64,000 bases of DNA from an uncultured Clostridia bacterium (GTDB lineage: Bacteria; Bacillota; Clostridia; Christensenellales; UBA1242), in assembly GCA_947627545.1 (NCBI GenBank), contig CANQWK010000005.1, forward strand, positions 16,377 through 80,376, written 5' to 3'. Below, in pieces: positions 8,928 through 23,100 of the stretch. The position numbers and the translations under genes are program-made. Position 1 is the stretch's first letter. Each line of letters begins with the position of its first letter. A model generated the notes under the pieces. That model had not been told where the DNA came from, did no database searches, and was given only the letters and a program-made list of their open reading frames with translations.

Positions 8928-10921
8928 TATTCACTCTCCTTTTTTTGTTTAGCCTTTATGTTTTTATCTGCGTTTGATTTATCATCTTTTTTTAAATCTT
9001 TATCAAAAGTATCTAACTTGTTAAAGTTGGCGTTGCGATTTATATAGTCTTTTCTTGGGCCAACTTCATCTCCCATCCACATTGTTATTTCTTTATCTGC
9101 AAGCACTGCATCTTCAAGAGTTACTCGCATCATGCTACGTTTAGAAGGGTCCATTGTTGTTGTCCAAAGTTGTTCGGCACTCATTTCGCCTAAGCCTTTA
9201 TAACGTTGAATAGTGTAATTTTTGGTGTTTTTAGTAATTTCTTCTAGCTCTTCATCCGAATAACAATAAATTTGTTTGCCAGCAGTTTCCACCATATAAA
9301 GTGGTGGCATACCAACATATATATTGCCGTTTGTTATTAGCGGACGCATATAACGGAAAAAGAAAGTTAGAAGTATGCACCTAATATGCATACCATCTTG
9401 GTCGGCATCGCTTAAAATGATAATTTTGTTATATTTTAAATTTTCTAATTTAAAATCTTCACCTATACCTGTGCCAATTGCACCAATAATTGTACGAATT
9501 TCTTCATTTGCAAGCACTTGGTCTATGCGTTTCTTTTCGCTGTTTAGTGGCTTTCCTCTTAACGGTAAAATTGCTTGGAAATATCTATCTCTACCCTGTT
9601 TTGCCGTGCCGCCCGCACTATCTCCTTCTACTATAAACACTTCGTTAATGTCGGCATTTTTGCTTGTGCAGTTTGCAAGTTTGCCTATAAGCATGCTGCC
9701 TTCTATTGAGTTTTTTGCTCGAGTTAAATCTTTTGCTCGCTTTGCCGCAGCACGAACGCGCGCTGCTCCTTTTGCTTTTTCTATAATTGCGTTACCTACA
9801 TTCTCATTCTTTTTGCTTGCAAAAAATTCGGTTAAACCTTGCGTGCAAACGCTTTCAACTCTAGCACGCGCTTCTACATTGCCTAATTTGGTTTTTGTTT
9901 GACCTTCAAATTGAACATTTTTCATTTTAATTGAAAGTACCGCCACCAAACCTTCTCTAAAATCGTCTCCAATAAAAGCAATATCTTTATCTTTAATTAA
10001 ATTATGCTTTTTTGCAAAATCGTTAAGCACCTTCGTTAAGGCTGTTTTAAAGCCAACTTCATGTGTGCCACCCTCAGGTGTTGGAATGTTGTTTACATAA
10101 CTAAATATGCTTTCGGTGTAACTATCTACATATTGCAAAGATAGCGAAACAAATGTATCTTCAATTTCATTTTCAATAAAAATAGGTGGAACAAAAAGCG
10201 GTTTTTTGTCCATGGTTAAACTTGTAACATAATCTCTTATTCCGCCTTCGTAACACAAAGTTTCTTGTTTATTTATGCGTTCATCAATAAGTTCTATATG
10301 CACGCCTTTATTTAAAAAGGCGGTTTCTTTTAAACGTTCTAAAACTGTGTTGTAATCAAATTTTATATCTTTAAAAACTCTATCATCTGGCAAAAAACGA
10401 ACATAAGTGCCTTTTAGTGTGGTGTTGCCTACCTCTTTTAATCGTTCTACAGGAACGCCACTATGAATTTTGCCACCTTTTTCTATGCTTTCAAAACGAG
10501 CATAATATTTTTTTCCGTCTTTATACACATTAACTTCTAGATAGCGGCTTAATGCGTTTGTTACCGACGCACCAACGCCGTGCAATCCGCCAGAATATTT
10601 GTAATTAGCATCGCCAAATTTACCGCCTGCATGAAGTTGTGTAAAAACAACTTCTACACCGCTAACTTTAAGCTTTGGATGTGGACTAACCGGAATGCCA
10701 CGTCCATTATCTAAAACCGATGCTGTGCCGTCCTTATGCAAAGTTACAACAACTTTATTGCCGTAGCCGTTTGCAATTTCGTCAATAGCATTATCTATAA
10801 TTTCCCATAAAAGATGATGCAAACCTTTTGGTCCGGTTGTGCCTATATACATGCCGGGACGCATACGAACTGCATCTAACCCCTCTAAAACAATTAAATC
10901 TTTACTATCATAACTTGACAC
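8927..10921 (-). CDS. Type IIA DNA topoisomerase subunit B (ParE/GyrB)
   Basis: [54 protein letters not shown]; stop/start overlap with subunit A. Confidence 0.94.
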   Translation of the reverse strand: MSSYDSKDLIVLEGLDAVRMRPGMYIGTTGPKGLHHLLWEIIDNAIDEIANGYGNKVVVTLHKDGTASVLDNGRGIPVSPHPKLKVSGVEVVFTQLHAGGKFGDANYKYSGGLHGVGASVTNALSRYLEVNVYKDGKKYYARFESIEKGGKIHSGVPVERLKEVGNTTLKGTYVRFLPDDRVFKDIKFDYNTVLERLKETAFLNKGVHIELIDERINKQETLCYEGGIRDYVTSLTMDKKPLFVPPIFIENEIEDTFVSLSLQYVDSYTESIFSYVNNIPTPEGGTHEVGFKTALTKVLNDFAKKHNLIKDKDIAFIGDDFREGLVAVLSIKMKNVQFEGQTKTKLGNVEARARVESVCTQGLTEFFASKKNENVGNAIIEKAKGAARVRAAAKRAKDLTRAKNSIEGSMLIGKLANCTSKNADINEVFIVEGDSAGGTAKQGRDRYFQAILPLRGKPLNSEKKRIDQVLANEEIRTIIGAIGTGIGEDFKLENLKYNKIIILSDADQDGMHIRCILLTFFFRYMRPLITNGNIYVGMPPLYMVETAGKQIYCYSDEELEEITKNTKNYTIQRYKGLGEMSAEQLWTTTMDPSKRSMMRVTLEDAVLADKEITMWMGDEVGPRKDYINRNANFNKLDTFDKDLKKDDKSNADKNIKAKQKKESE

Positions 10922-11140
10922 AATAATATCCCCTTTTGTTATAAATTTATATATAAACTACCTAATTATATCAAAATTTTTTATTTAAAGCAATTTTTTT
11001 ACATGATAATTTAAACTTATTATTTGTAAGAATTATTAAAATTTTATTACAGATTTTGTAAATTTGACTTAATTTTGCACAAAATTTTAAAAAAAATTAA
11101 TAATTTTCTTTAAAAAACATTAAATTTTAAAAATAAAATT

Positions 11141-11171
11141 AAAAAAAGTGGACGGACAATCCACTTTTTTT
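11141..11171 (-). terminator. Terminator of the giant repeat gene
   Basis: AAAAAAAGTGGACGGACAATCCACTTTTTTT. Confidence 0.75.
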
Positions 11172-11172
11172 A

Positions 11173-14100
11173 TTAACCCCAATTTTCTTGGTTAAGTTCT
11201 TTTAACAAATGCTCTCTTTTGCGTTTTGTAACAAATCTTTCAATTAAGAATATTATAAATACAATTAAAACAATAATTAATATTATAAAGAATATTAACC
11301 ACCTAATTCCGCCTTGCAAGGCAGTTGGAGTGCCGCATATTACAATTGAGCCAACCGAATTTGCAAACACTTCTATATATTCTATATCGCCGTTCATTTC
11401 TTCAATTCGTTCCATATCTTCATCTTGAATTAATTTGTAAGAATTAAAATCTTTAAATGCCGCAATGTTGAAAAATATTCTATAATTGCCAGAAGGAGTA
11501 TAAACATTATTTACATTATCTACAAATGTTATAACATAAACATATTTAATTTCTCCTACAAGTGTTGGATTATTTTCTCTAATTGATTTAGCAAAAGCAT
11601 CGGTGTTTGTTAAAATTTGAATATTTAATTGTATGCCTTTTTCAAAGCCTGTTTCACAAACCGCGTAAAGAATATTATTGTAGCCATATATAATTCTAGG
11701 TTTAATATAAAATTCTATTCTATTTTCTTGTTCATTAATTTTAAAGTTGTTGTTTTCAATTATATATTTAGCAACATAATCTCCGCTTGTAAGTTGAGGT
11801 TGTTCTTGTTCATTTTTATAAAATTTAAAACTGCCAGAAAGATAACTTAACCTATCTAAGTAAGCATTTACAACTGTGCTTATTTTAAATTTTTGAATTA
11901 ATGTTTGAGAACTAATACCTTCAACTAAATTGTCTAAATTAGAAGCAGTTAATGTTAATTCAATTGGCAAAACTTCAATTGCAATTGTACATAATTTTGT
12001 AACATTATTTTCGCTGTAGAACACTTTTAAACTTGTTGAATCTATTGTTAATTTGCCGTCAGTTAATGTTATTGAAGATGTAAATTGACTGTTAGATTTT
12101 AATTCTGCAAAGGTTTTTTCAATTACTTCTCCATTGTTAAAGTATATTAACAAAGATAATTTGCTATCATCAAAACTATCATAGGCTGTATAGGTAAGTT
12201 TTTCTATAATGTTGCCATTGCTTTTAATTTTAATGCTAGACAACTCTATTTTTAAAGCATTTATTGTTATGTAATTGCCGGTTAGTGTTTCGTAATTTTT
12301 GTTAAATGGTGTAAATGTCCAATAAATTTTTTGTTCGCCGGCTTGCAATTTTGTTTCATTATCTTGTTGAACTGCATCAAATGTTAATGTTCCTAAATTT
12401 GAAAGCGTTTCTTTGTTGTAATTGCCAGAAATAATTAAATCATTTTCTAAAATATCTTTTAACAATTCTTGTTCAAAATAATCTCGTTTTGTTAAAGAAA
12501 TTTCAAAACTTAGTATTTGTTTTTTAACCGTAAAGTTTGTTGATAAATTACCTTCAAAATTACTGTTTGGTTTAAATTCCACAGTTACTTTATATTCCCC
12601 TGCATCAGTAACATCTTCAGGTTCTATTGTTACAGTATATTCGCTTTTATCTACAATTTTTCCGTTAAATTCTACCCTTAAATCGTCTTCAACATTGTGT
12701 GAAACACCTTCTTCATAGGTATATTCTGGCACAATAATTTCTAAGTTTTGGTTTTCCGGATTTAAGTTTTCAACATTTAATTTTGTTATTTCAAAATTAA
12801 TTGTTAATTCATTTTTGTAATTGCCTTTACCTACAATTGTTAATGAATAATTGCCAACATTTGTAAAGCCGGTGTTTAAAGTAGTTATGGTGAAATCGGT
12901 GTTTACAACTAATTTTGCTAAATTAGCATCGGCAAACATATACAAATTATTTTTAATTAATTCCAAAACATTTGCTCCTGAGTAAACGTAAGTATAATTA
13001 TTTTTGTCGCCATCGAAAATGTTTTCTAAGCCAACAACTTCCGTTATGTCTGCTTGTTGCACTTCAAAACTATAAGTTAATACACCCTCAAAGTTGCTGT
13101 TTTGATTAAATACTATTGTTAATTTGTAAGTTTTAGCATCATAAACAGGGCTAGGTTCTATATTTATAGTGTAACTATCGCTTGGAATTTCGGTTGATTT
13201 ATATTTAACAACAATATCATCTTCCACATTAAATTGTTCGTTTTTATAAGTATAAGTTTGAATTTCTATTGTGAAATTTTCAGGCAAGCCTGTTTGAGGA
13301 TTTTCTATTTTTAACTTATCTACAACAAAGTTAATTCTATATTCGCCTGTAAAGTTGTTTATGCCTGAAATTAAAATTGAATAATTGCCTGCATTAATTA
13401 TATTTTGCAATTCAATTTCTTCGCCGTTAATAAAATATCTAACAGTGTAATCTGCGTCTTTATTTAAAGTAAATGTTGCTGTTTCTTCATTGGCGGTGTA
13501 TTGTATTGTTAAACTATCTGCCGATAATTCAGCAAAATATTTTGAAAGATTTTCGCTTGTGTAAGTGTAATTAGATTTTACATTAGAATTAATGGTTGTG
13601 CCATTTTCGGCAATGTTCTTTTGAATAATTAAATATTCAATTTCAAAAGAATCGCTGTAATTGTTTATGCCCGTTATTACAATTTTAATTCTGCCAACAT
13701 TTGTAAAATCTTGAGTGGCTTCTTCTTCAAAATTATTTAATGTTGAACTGAACCTATAATAAGCAATTGTTATATCTTGCCCCTCAACTAACTCGACATC
13801 GTCAACGCTAATTTGTGGAGTGTATTTATGAATTTTGGCATCATAAGTAAATTGTTTGGTTTTATAATCATTTTTAGTTGTGCCGTCTATTTTAATTCTG
13901 CCTGAATTTTCTTCACTATCCAAATTAACGCCTACAATTTTAAAGTAAACATAAAAATTATTTTTAAAATTGCCAAGACCGTTAACAAGCACATACGCCG
14001 TTCCGTTTAAGTCGGTTTTAGAAGTGTTTTCGCCATAGCCTAAAATTTCAAAATCTTTGTCTAATTCTAGTTTATATTCGCCAAACATTAAAGAAAATTC

Positions 14101-17100
14101 TTCAGCCGATGGCTCAAATTTTGTTCCATTAAATTCTTTATTTTCAATGTTTACTTGCAATTCGGCTTGGTTTAAATCTAATTGATTAATTGTATATGTT
14201 AAAGTAATTGTTTCATTTAAAACATAATTTGATTTTTCTTTGTTAGAAATTTCAATTGTTATTGTTCCTGCATTTGTAAAATCAATTGTTTCTACGCCAT
14301 TTTTTAAATATTTAACTTCAAAATTGCTAAATATTTCCGCCACATTTTGACCATAAGTATCGGTTAATTTTAAAACTATATTAGCCAATTTGTTGGTGTT
14401 ATCGAAAGTTGAATTTGTTTCTTCCAATTCAGCAGTTGTAACTAATCTTTTTGTTATTTCAAATTCTACTTCTCTTGTGCCGGTAAAATTACCCATTCCT
14501 TCTATTACAATTGTGTAATGTCCTGCATTTTTTGCATCTTGTGCCTCTATTGGCAAATTATCGCATTTATATGATATAGAATAATCAGTTGAAAGTTGCA
14601 AAGTAAATGTTTTATCTTGAATTTCATCTCCTATTTGTTCTTTTATTGGAGTTGAAGTAAATTCTATTACAAGTGTTGGATGCTGAGTTTCGCCATTATA
14701 TTCGTAATTTGAGTTGCCTTTAATTTCGATGTTTTGTGTGTCGTTTATGTTGTGTTGGCTTATTGTGAAAGGAAGGTTGAAATCATCAAATTTAAAATTG
14801 CTATTTTCTAAGCAATGAACATTAATTGTTGCTTGCGTATCTTGTGTTGTTACGTTTAAATTATTTGTGTAATCTAAACTATAATCCATGCCTTTTTCTA
14901 GTGTTATATCGTTCCATTTAATGGTTGGTTCAGGTTTATATTCAAAGCCGTTGTATATGAAATTCTTAGTGTAATCTATTGTTAAACTTTCCTTTGTTAA
15001 TTCTGCTGGAACAATTTCAAAAGGAACGCTTATAACATCCAAAAAGTTATTTTTTCCTTCTAAGTATAAATATGCCAAGCCAATATCTACATTATCTCCT
15101 TCTTGATAGCCGTTTGTTATGTAAATTGTTGTGTCGTTAAGGTTATCATCAACTTTGCCGGCAGGTTTGAGGCCGTCATCGGTTTCAATTAGGTGATAAT
15201 CAAAATAACCGGTATATAACACATAATCTTCACCATAATACAATGTTGTTGTTTTACCTTGACCTGCACTTTGTGAATATGTTATGTTTACAATTTTAGC
15301 AATTGCCTCAATTTCTTCTGGTGTTGGTTCGGCTGGATTATTAATTGTAAATACTTCAATAGGTTTGCCTGTGTAATTATATTTAGCAGGGTTGATTACT
15401 GCTGTTATATCTTTTGCTGTTAATGAGGCTGCGCTAACACTATATTTATCCTTTTTAACGCCGGTATAATTGCCATTGCCTGTGGTTGTTACTAAATAAT
15501 TTCCTACATGTGAAAAATTATCTGCTTTTTCAGGGGCGCTTTCCATTGAAATTAAATATGAATAGTCATTTTTTGTTTCTTCGTTTGTTGACCATTTTAG
15601 CGTTTCAAGAACAATATCTCCAGACATGTATCTTAATTCTGGGCGAACGAGTTGCCCTACATAAATTTGATTTGTTTCCCATTCAACTTTTTCATCTACA
15701 AAATGTCCGCCGTCATCAACATATTCTCCTGCCGCATTAACATAATAGTATTTAATTTCTATTTCTACATCTGTAATGTTTTTGCGGTCGATAACATATG
15801 AACTTGTTAATTCTCCATTATGATTAATTTTACCTTTATCTGTTAAGGTTATGCGAATTTCTATTTCGCCTGCATTTATAAAGTCGGCATTACTGCCATC
15901 TGTATCAAAATTAGAAATTTTGCTGCCATCTCTATAATATGCAATTGAATATTCTTCTCTACTTAAAGTTAATGCACCTGCTTTAACTATAATTGATGTT
16001 GGATGTTGTGCTTTTGTGTTATATGTGAAAATGTATTGAGATAATTCTATTGTGGTTAAGTCTACTTTTTTAATTTCATATTCTGCTATTGCTGAGCCGC
16101 TAAAATTAACATTTACTAAATCTTCATTAGGAACAACTTTAACTACTATTTTGCCAGCCGAAATAAAGTCGGTTGTTTGTTTAGAATAATCTACTTCTTG
16201 CCCATTGTATCTATAATATTCTATTTTATATTCATTAGGATTTAATGTTAATGTTTCGTTAGAATTTAATGAATTTGCCAAAACATGAGCAATGCCTATT
16301 GAATGCGCTTTTTGGTTGTAATTTCCTTCCGTTTTAGATAATTCTAACTTGTCAATTTCCGCTGTTTCTATTGTAAAGGTTAAAATTAAATTGCCGTTTC
16401 TATTTTCAAAATTGCCACATCGTTTTGCGGTTTCTACATAATTAGACAATGCACTAATTTCTATTGTTGCAAAACCAGCATTTGTGTTGTTTTTATATGT
16501 TACAGTAAAGTCCACATCTTTAACTAAGGTAAAGCCTTTATATGTTAAAGTGAAATCTGGTTCTTGTTGCTTTCTATTAAATGTAACATTTGCTATTGTT
16601 GGTTTGTTAACAGCGTTAATATCTGCCGGTGTTATATTGTATGTAGCAGTTACACTTCCGCTAAAATTTTTGTTGTTGGCTTTAATTATAATGTTAATTG
16701 TGCCAACATTAACTAAATCATTTTCGCCTGTTGAGCGTGAATATTCTATTGTATATTCCGAACTATTTATATCTTCATTATATATTAGTTTTAAACTATT
16801 ATTTTGAGCATTTGTTGTTACTGATAAAACTTGAATATCTTTTTGAGTGTTATCAAATTCGCTTGAATATTCATTTAGTTCAACAGTTGCACCTATTAAA
16901 CTTGCTGGATTAATTGTAAATTGAGCTTTATATTCGCCAATTAAATAATTTTTACCATTACTTTTTATAACTAAATAATAATTTCCTGCATCTATTGCTC
17001 CTTGCCCTAATTTGTTGCCTAAGCCGGTTTCACTAACGGCATAAATTTCAGTAAGAATATCGCTTGCTAAACTTAGGCTATATGAGCCAATTGTTATTGA

Positions 17101-20100
17101 TTGAATTGACGGAGCTTGTACATTTCTATTATATGTTAAGGTTAAATTGCTAGGATTGAAAACAACATGTACATCTTCTCCTTTTAAATTTAAAGGAACA
17201 ATTTCAAAGGTTGCAGTTTTGTTTACCCCTTTTGCATTTTTTATGCCTGTTACAACAACTGTGTAAACTCCTACATTTATAATTTCGTCTGCGTTAATTT
17301 CGGTTGAACTGCTTGTTAGATAAGAAACATCATAATCGGTAGAAGAAATTAATTCTCCCGACAATTTAACAGTAATTGTTGGTGTTTGTGCTTGTGCGTT
17401 ATAAGTAAATAATTTTTTGTTTAAAGTTATTTCGGCGTTTGTTATATCTCTTGGTTCAATTTCAAAAGTATATGTTCGCGTTTCGCCATAATTATTAATA
17501 CCTTTAATTGTTATGGTTGCTTTAATTAATTCGGTGCTTGCATCTTGGTTATCTGCATAGTCTAAACTATATTCTTCGTCTTCTTGTAAAACAACTTCTC
17601 TTGTAGTGTCATGAATTGTTAGTTTTGGTCTAATATATTCACCAGTATAAACAAATTTTTCTTTTAAATCGTCTATTTGAATATCTGCCGAATTTATGTC
17701 TTTTGGTGTTATGCTAAATGACAATGTTATTTGAGAGGCGTAATTCCCTTTTCCTTCTATTATTATAGAAGCATTGTTCGTAACATTAACATTTTCATTT
17801 TCTGCAACCACTTTATAATCATTTTCGGTTAAAACTGTTGTTGATTTATAAGTTATGGTTAAGTGTAAGTCGGTTGGAGTTATTGCTTTGCCGGTATATA
17901 CTATTGAACTATCGTAACTTATTACAAATGAAGATTTATCGGTTAAATCTAAACGCCAATGAGCATAAATTGTTGTGTCTTCTGTTATAGTTGTAGTTTC
18001 TTTAACAAGTTCGCCATCGGTTAAATTGGTAAACCAGCCGTCAAATACATAGCCTGTTCTTGTAGCGGTTGGAAGTTCGCCATATTCATTGCCATAAACC
18101 AAAGATTTTTTTGCTGTTTCGCCGAAAACTTGCCAGCCGTCTAGTCCATCGGCTGAAATTATACCGCCATTTGCGTGTGCCGTTAAGGTACGATTGCTTA
18201 ACACACTTTCATATATAAGTTCAATATAAATGCTTGGATAATATTTTGTTGACATTGTCCAAGTTGCAGGGTTAGGTTTTTCGCCTAACTGAGATAGTTC
18301 TTCGCTATGAGTTGTTTCTTCTCCTGCATAAATTGTTAAACTTATAAATGTATATGTATAACCTGGTTCGGCTTCGCTTGAAAAGTTAATTGAAATAGGT
18401 TGGTCAAATGTTCCGCTGTTGCCAACTGTAAGGTTTCCGTTTGTTGCTTTTGAGGTTATTGTATAAGTTAATGGTTGCCAATTTGCTATTAAAGTTACTG
18501 TTACATTTTCTTGTGTGGTTAAATTAATAAACCAACCACCTACATTTGCCTCTTCTCCATTCCAACTTTGCAAATCATTTTGAGTGCTTCCTGCTTGAGC
18601 CGTACTGCCTAGAGTTGCAGATGTCCAACCTAAAAATTCGTAACCTTCCTTAGTTGGTTGCAAAATTTCAAAAGCCTGGTCATAAGTTGCTTGTTTTTTT
18701 GCCACACCATTAAAATTGCCGTTATTTAATTGATAGTCTATATTATAACTAATTGCAATTTCATCATAATGCAAAGTTATAACAATTATATCGTAATAAT
18801 AGCCAACATTGTTGTTAATATCGGTTAATGTTGACATATTAAATGTTATGCTTGTTCCGCCGTGTTGAGTTTTTAAAATGTTTGCATTATCTTCCGCCTG
18901 TTTATAAATTGTTAATGCGGCAGGATTTGGATATTTGTAGCCTATACGTGCATTATTTGCATAATCTATTTTAACATCGTCATCATAATTAAACTGTTGA
19001 GAGTCGCTAATTGAAGTAATTTTGCCGTTTTCTGTTTTAATTTTTATGGTGTATTGCAACACATTCCAATTTGCAACAATGGTTATGCTATCGCCTTCAT
19101 TTTCGCACAAATTTATAAACCATGTGCTAGTTTGTTCCGCTGTTAAAGTTGTTAAACTTCCATTCCAAGATGAAAGGTTATTTTCTCTTATTCCATATTT
19201 TGCGTTGCTTGCTGAAATTGTTGCAGTAAAACCGGTAAATTTATAGCCTGTTCTTGTTGGATTTGTTATTTCTATTGGTCTGTCATATTTTGCTGAAAAT
19301 TGTGAATTTTCTTTACCCTGATAACCATAATCTAAAATAATATTATAATTAATTTCTACCTTTTCATAAGAAACATAAATGAAAATTTCTTCGCAATATT
19401 TATTATTTGATTTTTCATTGCTGGACATATTAAAGGTGGTGTTTAAATCCGCACCTGAATAGCTAAATAACTCTGTGCCAGAATTTGTTGTGCCTTCATA
19501 AATTACAACTTTTTCAAATTTAAACACATAGCCGGTTTCCGTGTTACTTTGCCAACTAAAGTTTAATGGTTTGTCGTAATCATTTGTTGAAAGTTCGCAT
19601 AAAACTTCACCATTTTTGCCGCCCTTATTTATTTGATATTGTTTAACTGTCCATTCGGCCGTTAATGTTATGCTATCTTCCGTGTCTATAAGGTTTTTAA
19701 AGGTTGTTGCAGTTGTTCTGCTACCTGACCATACCGCGCCGCCAGCCAACGCATTATTAAATAATCCGCTAGCAGTCCAACCTGCAAATGTATAGCCAAC
19801 TCTAGTTGCATTTTCTATTGTAAATTCTAAATCGAATGTTGCATATATTGGACTATCAGTTTTACATTCGCCGCCAGCCAAATTTAATATAACAGTGTAT
19901 GTTTTTGCTTTCCATTCAGCGTAAAAATTAATGTCCGTTAGTATGTTGGTTGTTATTTCATAAGTTGCACCTAATGCATATATTTCTCCGTCTGCAGAAT
20001 TTAAATGCCATTGCAATAAGTTATATCCTTTATGTTCATATTCATTTATAGTAGGCAAAACTACTGAGCCTTTGTATGTTGAAGTCTCTCCACCGCCTAA

Positions 20101-23100
20101 TTGGGTTGTGTATGCCGAAGATTTATTATAATTAAAATATTCTTCCTTATAAGCGTAATCAATTTTAAGTTGCATCTTCATTTCGACAGTTGAAACATCT
20201 TCATTTTCATTCTGCCAATATAAATGTACCGACTTGCCTGTTGTATCTTGCCAACCAGAACTGCGAGCCTGAGTTTCTTTATACCATGTAGCATAATAAC
20301 TTGTTTGGCTAGGCACAAATGATGTTTCCGCTTGAATGGTGCTGTTATTGTACGAGTTTTGTGTGCTATCTGTTACCCAACCCATAAAACTATATTCATT
20401 TTCGGTTGTTGGAGTTGGTGCATCTATATCTAACCATACTAAGTTTCCACTTAAGCTAGATAAATCAAAACTTCCAAGATAGTTGGCATAAACCTTAGAA
20501 TAATTTTTAGTTGATTGTTGTTCAACCTCTATTGGAGTTTCTTCACTATAATAGAAATAAATAGTTCTTGAACCTTCTTCAACAATATAATTTTCAGCCT
20601 TCCATACTGCGTAATACGCGGTAGCGTCTGGAACAAAACTTGTACCCGCTGTAACATCAACACTAGATGAGGCTTTGCTGGTTTTTGACTTATTCCAACC
20701 ATATAACGTAAACGAAGAATCTAAATTAGATGGGTGAGGAACATCTGAAGGGTCAGGGTCTCTTATACTGTCAGTTGTTGTGCCGCTTGCTGTTCCGCCC
20801 GAACTTGATTTACTCAAATAAGATAATTTATAATCATAGTATTGTGGAACATATTTATAAGTTGTTGTTTTATTAACTTTTTGACTTATATAATCGCTTG
20901 TGCCACTGCCATAATAAAATTTTACAGTAGAAGATGAAGTAGATGTCCTTGTGCCTGTATCTTGTCTATAAACAGCATAACGAGTATAAGAAGTGCTGTT
21001 ATTTGTGTTTTTTGTTGTTAAACTAGTTGTTGTTGATGAAGAAGCAGATGTTGCCCAACCATAATATTCGTAACTGCCAACATTTGGCAACTTAAATTCA
21101 GTATATAAACTAGGACTATCTAGATAGTTAACAGTAACCGTTTTACTTGAAGTTCCACTGCCAGTGTTATAATATAATGTATAAGAGTCATCTTTAGATA
21201 TAAAACCATATGTATTAAAAGAATATCCACTAGTGGATTTGTTAGAATCAACTGTGCAGCTTGATGTTATATTTACAACAGCACTAGTAGAATCTGATTC
21301 ATTACAACCTACGCCTCCACCATTTTTTGCAGTATTTGAAGTGATATTTACATAATTTAAATTAACCTTTGAACTACTTCCTAAATCAACATATATTCCG
21401 CCACCAATGTCGTTAGCTGTGTTGTTTTTTACCTGCATCTTTGTTCCACTTGTTTTTCCTATGTTGGAAGTGCTTGAACCTGCATCAAGATAAATACCGC
21501 CACCTTGGTTTGCTGTATTGTATTCAAGAATTGTGTTAGAAGTGGCATCTGTAAAAAGTGATGTAGTAAAACTAGCATAAACACCTCCACCATTTTTTGC
21601 TGCTGTGTTATATGATATTGTTCCAGATGTTACACTAATTGTTGAATCACTGCGTGCATAAATTCCGCCTCCATTGTTTTTTGCTGTGTTATACGAAATT
21701 GTTCCACCAGTTACACTAATTGATGAATCACTGCTTGCATAAATTCCGCCTCCTTGTCCGTTTACACTAGCAGTTCCTGTGTTGGCCTTATTGTAAGATA
21801 TTTTTCCACCGCTCATAGTAAATGAAGAGTTTGTCCCTAAATATATTCCTCCACCTGCTTGTGCCGTATTGCCTGCAGCATCAGAAGTTCCTCCCACATA
21901 AGAGCCAGAATTCATATACACAGCTGTATAAGTTGCATATATTCCACCTCCAGACATAGCCGAATTTGAATATACTTTCGCAGAAGAATTTTCTAAATAA
22001 AATTTAGCAAGGAAACCAATCGTTCCTGTTTTAGTGTAAACACCCCCGCCTGAAGTTGCACTATTATTATATACACTTGCTTTTAATGTGATGGTTATAG
22101 CTTGTGTGCCAGTATAATCTACAAAAACGCCTCCCCCATACGCAAAAACATTGTTATCATAAATATCTGAGGTAATAGTAGTTGTACCTGTAACGGTTTG
22201 AGTTCCTGTTGCGGTTAGAGTTCCTGTCAAATTTATTTTTTTATCAAATCCATAGTTAAAGAACACGTTGTTAACTTGAGATGGATTCTCAATTTCTTCA
22301 ACTATTGCCAAACCTCCGCCATTGTTTGCTTTGCAATTAGATATTTCTACACCCATGTTGCTTGCACAACCTACAACAGCTAAACCTCCACCGCAATTTG
22401 CTGATTCGCAGTTTGTTATTTCGCCAGATAAATTCAATTTTTGTGGTTCATTTGTTTCTTCATCTATAATTTGACCTGCAGTTACATTATATACAAAAAC
22501 TCCACCACCATAGCATGTGCTGTTGTTTATGTTGTTTTGCACTTTTACATTATTCATTGTAAAGTCTTCACCGCTTGCTATTATTGCTGCATCACTTTTT
22601 AAGTTGTTTGCTTCTACATATTCTCGGTTACCCTCTAGGGTTATCGTTGTATTAGATTTTCCGCCTATTTCTAGTTTAGAGTTATTTCCGCTTGCTATTA
22701 ATGTTTGAGTGTTATTTTCACCTCGTGTTAATGTTGTGTTTACGGCACTTTCTAAATGCAATGTGGCATTTGCTGTTAATATAGCTGGCTCGGCTACTGT
22801 TATTTTTTCTACTATTAAATTTAGTTCAGCTGTGTCTCCATCTTTCATTGTGTTAAATGCAGTAGATAGGCTCTCTAAGTTCTCTACTTCGCCATTCTCT
22901 TTTACTAGCACATTTTCATAATAACAGCCATATATAAAGGTTTTGTTGAATTTGCTTAGTATTGGTAAATTAAATGAAAAATTTTTATTTCCTGAATAAT
23001 TGCACCAGGTTGTTTTTAATGAATATTCTGCTTTATAATTCCAAGCATTAAAATTGCTTAGTACAGGATTAGCTAATATGTGTAAAGTTTGAAGATTTGC

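Noticed and set aside
9375-9902. 175-aa plus-strand ORF antisense to topoisomerase subunit B
   Set aside because: Overlaps the TOPRIM region on the opposite strand; no independent coding evidence
11173-11400. LPXTG sortase signal at the C-terminus of the giant protein
   Set aside because: No LPxTG-like motif precedes the hydrophobic segment; ends with basic tail of ~20 residues
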